From the NCBI GenBank assembly GCA_028281765.1, contig JANQJF010000004.1, positions 90,384 through 127,937 on the forward strand: a DNA stretch of 37,554 nucleotides, in the 5' to 3' direction. The position numbers and the translations under genes were made by a program. Shown piece by piece: positions 33,051 through 37,554 of this stretch (its first letter is position 1; the number at the start of each line of letters is the position of its first letter). Source of the DNA: Planctomycetota bacterium. GTDB lineage: Bacteria > Planctomycetota > UBA1135 > UBA2386. The notes under the pieces were generated by a model, which was given only the letters and a program-made list of their open reading frames with translations, was not told the origin of the DNA and did not search any database.

Positions 33051-34216
33051 CGATGGTCCCGATGAGCTACACGTTCCGCAGCCTGTTCGTGCGGAAGAGC
33101 TCCACCGTGCTGACGACGCTCAGCATCGGCGCGACGGTCGCCGTGCTCGCGTTCATGCTGTGCCTGCAGCAGGGCTTCCAGACGATGTTCGTCGATCGCG
33201 GCAGCGAGGAGCTGGCGATCTTCATGCGTCCGGGCGCGACGTCCGAGGGGCAGAGCGCGTTTCCCCGCAGCCGCTCCGACATCCTCATCAAGGAGACGCC
33301 GGAGATCGCGCAGGACGAGGACGGCAAGCCGATGGGCTCCGCCGAGGTCTACCTCGCCATCCGACGCTTCAAGGTCGACGGCGGCGAGACGAACGTCCCG
33401 TTCCGCGGCGTCGACCCGATGACGTTCGCGCTTCATGGCGATGAGCTGAAGATGACCGAAGGTCGCCGCTTCGAGGTCGGCGCGGACGAACTGATCGTCG
33501 GCAAGTCGCTGACCGAGCGATTCGTCGACTGCGCCGTCGGGGACACGATGGTCGTCAACGTCACGCCGTTCCGCGTCGTCGGAATCTTCGAGGGCAAGGG
33601 CAACCAGAATTCGGAGATCTGGGGCGACTCGAACCGCCTGATGGAAGCGCTCGAGCGGCGCAACCTGTCGCGAGTCGTCGCAAAGCTCAAGCCAGGCACC
33701 GACATCGAGGCTCTGGCAGACCGCCTCTCCAAGGACAAGCGCGTGCCGGCCAAGGTGCAAACCGAGCGGGAATACCTGTCGAGCCAGACGACGACGCTGT
33801 CCGCGACGTTTTTCATCCTGGGCGGCCTGCTCGGCGGCATTATGGGCATCGCGGCGATCTTCACGGGCACGAACGCAATGTTCTCGCAGATCGCCGCGCG
33901 CACCCACGAGATCGGCGTGTTGCTCTCGATGGGCTTCCGTCCGTTCGCGATCTTCTTCGCGTTCCTGTTCGAAGCGATGCTGCTCGGCCTCGCGGGCGGA
34001 CTGTTCGGGTGCTTGTTGGTCCTGCCGCTGAACGGGATGCAAACCGGCACGATGAACGCGAAGACGTTCAGCGAGTCGGTGTTCGCGTTCCAGATGACGC
34101 CGACGGTGCTGATTGCGGCGGTGGGGTTTGCGCTGGTGCTGGGGTTCGTCGGCGGGGCGATTCCCGCGCTGAAGGCGGCGCGGATGAGTCCGACGGTGGC
34201 GCTGCGGCGGCGGTAG
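33047..34216 (+). CDS. ABC transporter permease 2 (FtsX/MacB family)
   Basis: The 389-residue permease has one N-terminal helix (about 20-42, STVLTTLSIGATVAVLAFML), a periplasmic domain that includes a paired strand region, and three C-terminal FtsX-type helices, with ARTHEIGVLLSMGF as the coupling motif and a final ARMSPTVALRRR. The ATG overlaps the permease 1 stop by 4 nt (ATGA), so all four genes of the system are translationally linked. It is the last gene of the unit; a GC palindrome follows at 34218-34235. Confidence 0.88.
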   Translation: MTMVPMSYTFRSLFVRKSSTVLTTLSIGATVAVLAFMLCLQQGFQTMFVDRGSEELAIFMRPGATSEGQSAFPRSRSDILIKETPEIAQDEDGKPMGSAEVYLAIRRFKVDGGETNVPFRGVDPMTFALHGDELKMTEGRRFEVGADELIVGKSLTERFVDCAVGDTMVVNVTPFRVVGIFEGKGNQNSEIWGDSNRLMEALERRNLSRVVAKLKPGTDIEALADRLSKDKRVPAKVQTEREYLSSQTTTLSATFFILGGLLGGIMGIAAIFTGTNAMFSQIAARTHEIGVLLSMGFRPFAIFFAFLFEAMLLGLAGGLFGCLLVLPLNGMQTGTMNAKTFSESVFAFQMTPTVLIAAVGFALVLGFVGGAIPALKAARMSPTVALRRR

Positions 34217-34217
34217 C

Positions 34218-34262
34218 GGGCGCGGGCCCGCGCCCCTCACTCCCGCCCCCCTCACTCCCGCA
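34218..34262. repeat. GC palindrome and short direct repeat between convergent genes
   Basis: An 18-bp perfect palindrome (34218-34235, GGGCGCGGGCCCGCGCCC) starts 1 bp after the permease 2 stop. It is followed by a 14-bp direct repeat CCCCTCACTCCCGC at 34233-34246 and 34248-34261, the second copy covering the stop codon of the convergent sigma gene. There is no T-tract; it may act as a bidirectional 3'-end structure. Confidence 0.6.
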
Positions 34263-37200
34263 CCAGAATCACCGGCAGCATCGCCCGCGGCCGCCGCCCA
34301 CCATCCTGAAACTCACTCTCCTCGATCGTCCGCTCCACGGCGGTGTACCCCACCGCCTCCACGCGCACGACAAGCCGCTGTTTTCTGCCGCGCATGTCGA
34401 CCCCGGTGATCAAGCCCGGCCGCGTGCCCGTCGACCCCGTCCGATCGAACGAACTCACGCTGACGGTGACGTTCGGCATCTTGATGCCTTCGGCGACCTC
34501 GACCTCTTCACCGGGAGTCAGCGTCGCCTCGCCGAGCCAGGTGCCGCTCTCCGTCTTCAGCGTGACCTTCGTCTCGACGTCGATTGGCCAGAGGTCGTCG
34601 CGTTCGAGCACGTTTGACTCCCATTTCCGGGACGGCTTCCCTTCGTAGATCGAGAGATCGGCATCCGAGGACGCACAGAACACCGCGAGCATCACGTCCG
34701 CGAGTTCCGGCGTCGCGCCGATGGTGATCGCGACCGGATCGAGAGGCGGCTCGACGAGGTCGAGGAACTCCTCGTGCACCGCGTCGACGCCACGCTGCCG
34801 CACCTGGATCCGGAGACGCCGCGCCGGGAGGCCGCTGAGCTTGACCCGTCCGTCGCGCAAGTCCGCCGAGTTGCTGCGAGAGTTCTGACCCGACTCGACC
34901 CACACCGCGGAGTCGTCGGGACGCAACACGCGCACGTCGCCTTGGACCGGCCGCCCCACCGAATCGCGCACGATCACCTCGACGTCGCGCCGCGGAAACA
35001 CCTCGATGTGAATCGCGTTCGCGGCGTCCGTAGCCTCGACCATCGGCGTGCGAGCCTCCGCGTATCCCGCCACCTCCGCGGAAAGATACAGACGCTCTCG
35101 ATCCACGCCCTCGATCCGGAAGTCGCCGTCCGCACCGTCGTAGTCGTGGTGATGCCCGGTCCAGCTCCCTTCGCTGCGCTCCTGCCACAGGACGATCGTA
35201 CCCTCGGTCAGCGGCTCGCCCGTCAACCCGTCGGTCACCCGGCCGTGGACCGCAATCCGACTGCTGGTCGCGCTGTCGAGCAGCACTTCGACCGGCGCCT
35301 GACCGGAACGCACCGTGAGGTCGGTCGCGAGCCCGGCGTCCGTCGGATGGCTCACGGTGAGCTCGAACTCACCTTCGTAGAACCGCGGGAACTCGAAGGT
35401 TCCATCATCACCGGAGACCGTCTCTTCCTGGTCGTGCGACCACTCCCAGGTCGGCACGCCACCGAACGAGTAGCCGGGCTTGACGCGGCGATCGCCAACG
35501 GCCAGCACCTTGGCGCCGGCGACCGCGTTGCCCCCGGCGTCGACGACGCGTCCGCGCAGCGGCGCCGGCCGCTCGAGGTTCACGAGCACGCGTTCGAGGT
35601 TCCGCGGCAGCGGCTGCAGCGCGAAGATCGCCGACTCCGAATCGGAGACGCGGAGATAGGACGCATCCCGCAGCTCCGCGCCGACGATGCGGAACGCGCC
35701 GCTCTCGTCGCAGGTCGCGCGACGGACCGGATAGTCGTTCAGCTTCACGAGCGCGCCGACAGCCGGAGACCCATCGGCTCGGAACACGTGCCCGGCGATC
35801 GTCTCACCCGCCTCGAGCCGCAGTTCGAGATCACCATCCTGCGGCTTGTGGCGAACGCGCAGCATCGGGTGCGACGGGTGCTGCACCTCCCACAGGTATC
35901 GATGCGACGCGATCGCGCGCACCGCGAAGCGACCGTCGTCGCCGGTCGTCGTCTGCAGGAACACCGGCCGCTTCTTGTAGGCACCGGGGGTCGCCATCTT
36001 GTCGCGCTCCGAAGAGGACGAGCCGCGGTGCGTACCGAGCTCGAATCCGGCGATCGGGTCACCCTTCGCGTCGAGCAACACACCCTCCTGCACGATCGTC
36101 GGCGAGAGCTCCAGCACGAGCCCGTCGACCCGATCGCGCGCGTCGACCTTCAACGCGACTCGCGTGATGCACTCGAGGTCGTCGAGTTCCGCACTGATCA
36201 TCAGCTCGTCGCCGGAAACATCGAGTTCGAAGGTCCCGTCGGCACGCGCCGTCGTCCCGTAGTGCGGAGGCGGATCGAATCGACCGTCGATCTTGGTCGT
36301 CACGTAGACCGCGCCGCGCCACGCCAGGACTTCCGCGTTGCCGATGAACGCACCGGCTTCGTCGACGACGCGTCCGGTCAGCACGATTTCCGGGCCGGAG
36401 TCGGTGGCGGCGGCTTCCGGCTCTACGTCGCTGCGGACCGGATTGGCAGTCGCGTCTTCCGCTTCGGACTCCGCAGCCTCCTCCGACGGCTCCGCCGTCA
36501 TCGCGGTGGGCGTCGCGTCCGGCGAAGTCCCCGACGGATCGACGTCCCTCGTCGTCATCCACCACACGAACCAAGCCAACGGCACCACTGCGGCCACCAA
36601 TCCCAACACCTTCTTCATCACGATCATTCCTCCGAACCAAGTCGTCGTTGTCGTGATGACGCGCCGCGATGCGGACTGCACGATCGCCGCACGCACGGCG
36701 GCGATCCCCGAGCTCGGCAACAGTCCCGCGATCAAGCCGGCCAAACCGACCGGCAGCAGGTCCCGTAGCTTCTCGAGTCCACGCACGATCTGCGTGCGCA
36801 CCGTGCCGCCCGGACGTTCCAGCGTCGTCGCGATCTCGGCGGCCGACAGGCCGTGCACGAGATAGAGCTGGAGCACCGGCCGGTAGGCCTCGGGCAGCTG
36901 CGCGATCGCCTCGTCGACCTCGCGGTCGAGCTCCTCGCGCTGCGCGTGCTCGAGCGGATCGAGCTCTTCCGGCTCCGGAATCCGGCGCGGGTCCGGGCGA
37001 CGCCGCGCGCGACGATGCGCGAGACGTGCCTGGTTGCGCAGGATGCCGGTCAACCAAGGCAGCACCGGCTGGCGCTGATCGAACGACTCGGCACCTTCGA
37101 GCGCCGCGAGAAAAGTCGCCTGGATCAGGTCGTCCGCCGTCGCGGCGTCGCGCACGAGGTGGCGCGCGACGCGCCGCAACGATTCGACCGTCGCATCGAA

Positions 37201-37299
37201 CAGCGCGGCGACCGCGTTCGGGTCACCACTGCGGAGGTAGCGCGCGAAGGCGCGATCCGCGTCGTCAGGTCGGGTCGTCAGCGGGGACTTCGTCATCAC
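34252..37299 (-). CDS. ECF sigma-70 factor fused to a membrane segment and carboxypeptidase-regulatory-like domains
   Basis: The 1015-residue protein begins with a full ECF sigma factor. Region 2 lies at about 28-100 (DDLIQATFLAALEGAESFD, PWLTGILRN) and region 4 at about 118-180 (LPEAYRPVLQLYLVHGLSAAEIATTL, then GGTVRTQIVRGLEKLR). A hydrophobic stretch (183-207) and a clear membrane segment (about 228-248) follow, then a low-complexity Glu/Ala/Thr linker and, from about 300, repeated beta-sandwich units like carboxypeptidase D regulatory domains (GRVVDEAGAFIGNAEV, GRVVDAGGNAVAGAKV, GRVTDGLTGEPLTEG). ECF factors with long extracytoplasmic C-terminal extensions are known from planctomycetes. 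No anti-sigma gene is adjacent, so the extension is a plausible built-in regulator. Start GTG 37299 or ATG 37296; neither has a clear ribosome-binding site. An internal start lies at 36618. Confidence 0.88.
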   Translation of the reverse strand: MMTKSPLTTRPDDADRAFARYLRSGDPNAVAALFDATVESLRRVARHLVRDAATADDLIQATFLAALEGAESFDQRQPVLPWLTGILRNQARLAHRRARRRPDPRRIPEPEELDPLEHAQREELDREVDEAIAQLPEAYRPVLQLYLVHGLSAAEIATTLERPGGTVRTQIVRGLEKLRDLLPVGLAGLIAGLLPSSGIAAVRAAIVQSASRRVITTTTTWFGGMIVMKKVLGLVAAVVPLAWFVWWMTTRDVDPSGTSPDATPTAMTAEPSEEAAESEAEDATANPVRSDVEPEAAATDSGPEIVLTGRVVDEAGAFIGNAEVLAWRGAVYVTTKIDGRFDPPPHYGTTARADGTFELDVSGDELMISAELDDLECITRVALKVDARDRVDGLVLELSPTIVQEGVLLDAKGDPIAGFELGTHRGSSSSERDKMATPGAYKKRPVFLQTTTGDDGRFAVRAIASHRYLWEVQHPSHPMLRVRHKPQDGDLELRLEAGETIAGHVFRADGSPAVGALVKLNDYPVRRATCDESGAFRIVGAELRDASYLRVSDSESAIFALQPLPRNLERVLVNLERPAPLRGRVVDAGGNAVAGAKVLAVGDRRVKPGYSFGGVPTWEWSHDQEETVSGDDGTFEFPRFYEGEFELTVSHPTDAGLATDLTVRSGQAPVEVLLDSATSSRIAVHGRVTDGLTGEPLTEGTIVLWQERSEGSWTGHHHDYDGADGDFRIEGVDRERLYLSAEVAGYAEARTPMVEATDAANAIHIEVFPRRDVEVIVRDSVGRPVQGDVRVLRPDDSAVWVESGQNSRSNSADLRDGRVKLSGLPARRLRIQVRQRGVDAVHEEFLDLVEPPLDPVAITIGATPELADVMLAVFCASSDADLSIYEGKPSRKWESNVLERDDLWPIDVETKVTLKTESGTWLGEATLTPGEEVEVAEGIKMPNVTVSVSSFDRTGSTGTRPGLITGVDMRGRKQRLVVRVEAVGYTAVERTIEESEFQDGGRRPRAMLPVILVRE
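36616..36633 (-). promoter_or_regulatory. Internal Shine-Dalgarno and ATG within the sigma-fusion gene
   Basis: On the minus strand, GGAGG (36633-36629) precedes an in-frame ATG at 36618-36616 (codon 228) by 10 nt; another in-frame ATG (codon 225) is only 1 nt away. Codon 228 begins MKKVLGLVAAVVPLAW, a signal-anchor-like N-terminus. Translation from here would give a 788-residue membrane protein without the sigma domains. Confidence 0.55.
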
Positions 37300-37420
37300 A
37301 ACCGCGGTTTGCCCGCGGCGTCGGATCTGCTACATCGCACGGAGGAGTTTTCTGCCATGCATCCTAACCGATTGCTCAACAGAAACTTGCGACTCAACCA
37401 GTCGCCGTCGACGGGGACCG

Positions 37421-37554
37421 CTAGTGTCCTTGGTCTGAAGTCCGTAGCGAAAGTAGCCGTGTCAGTCGATTCGCTCGGAAGGCGCTGCGACGACACGGTT
37501 TGTCAGTGGACAAGTTGAGGAGCAGCAACGCAGCGAGCGGGTCGAATGGCCGGT
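37421..37554 (+). mobile_element. MITE-like dispersed element, copy B (right end beyond the window)
   Basis: The left end CTAGTG matches copy A, and the sequence stays alignable over the next 69 nt. The core 37468-37543 is 67/76 identical to 11059-11134 and folds the same way: P1 37468-37477 with 37534-37543, P2 37485-37489 with 37529-37533, P3 37500-37504 with 37509-37513 (loop AGTG). By comparison with copy A (168 bp), about 34 bp including the right inverted repeat should lie outside the window. It lies 121 bp upstream of the sigma-fusion gene, so it may affect its promoter region. Confidence 0.6.

Overview
The window is GC-rich, densely coded bacterial DNA. Its gene content fits a planctomycete-type (Planctomycetota / PVC) chromosome: a Ser/Thr kinase fused to a WD40 propeller, an ECF sigma factor with a very long C-terminal extension, a secreted parallel beta-helix protein, a propeller fused to a haem-binding domain, and the coaE-rho gene pair. 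The phylum is inferred from these architectures; no rRNA gene is present to confirm it.

Layout. 1-5.4 kb: kinase-WD40 protein and two RNA methyltransferases (RlmL-like THUMP enzyme, RlmN). 5.4-8.7 kb: two glycosyltransferases and a lipoprotein alpha/beta hydrolase. 8.85-10.8 kb: secreted beta-helix protein. 10.8-11.4 kb: the only long non-coding stretch, holding a 168-bp MITE-like element and tRNA-Gln(UUG) with a near-consensus promoter. 11.5-15.1 kb (minus strand): a membrane-anchored coiled-coil protein ending in a BRCT-like domain, a terminator, then tatC-cinA overlapping by 4 nt. 15.3-19.5 kb (plus): coaE, rho and a GT-C-type membrane protein. 19.7-21.5 kb: Na/Pi cotransporter and separate PhoU protein, followed by a 44-bp perfect inverted repeat. 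21.7-26.0 kb: exported propeller/di-haem protein and a second exported propeller. 26.0-29.7 kb (minus): a tightly overlapping glycosyltransferase operon (GT2-GT2-GT4-DUF2809). 29.8-34.2 kb (plus): a four-gene adaptor/ATPase/two-permease MacB-type ABC system with overlapping genes. 34.3-37.3 kb (minus): the ECF sigma factor fused to a membrane segment and carboxypeptidase-regulatory-like domains. 37.4 kb to the end: a second copy of the MITE-like element, cut by the window edge.

The most notable observations are these. (1) The Rho protein is otherwise highly conserved, but its Walker A motif reads SPPHSSRT instead of APPKAGKT, although it sits in the coaE-rho context. (2) The sigma-factor fusion carries a strong internal Shine-Dalgarno and ATG exactly at its membrane segment, so one gene may make both a tethered sigma factor and a sigma-less membrane protein. 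(3) Two copies of a dispersed element share a 76-nt core (67/76 identical) that folds into three helices, with compensatory changes between copies. (4) A BRCT-like domain is joined to a membrane-anchored coiled coil. All functional statements rest on motif recognition by eye; no database search was run.
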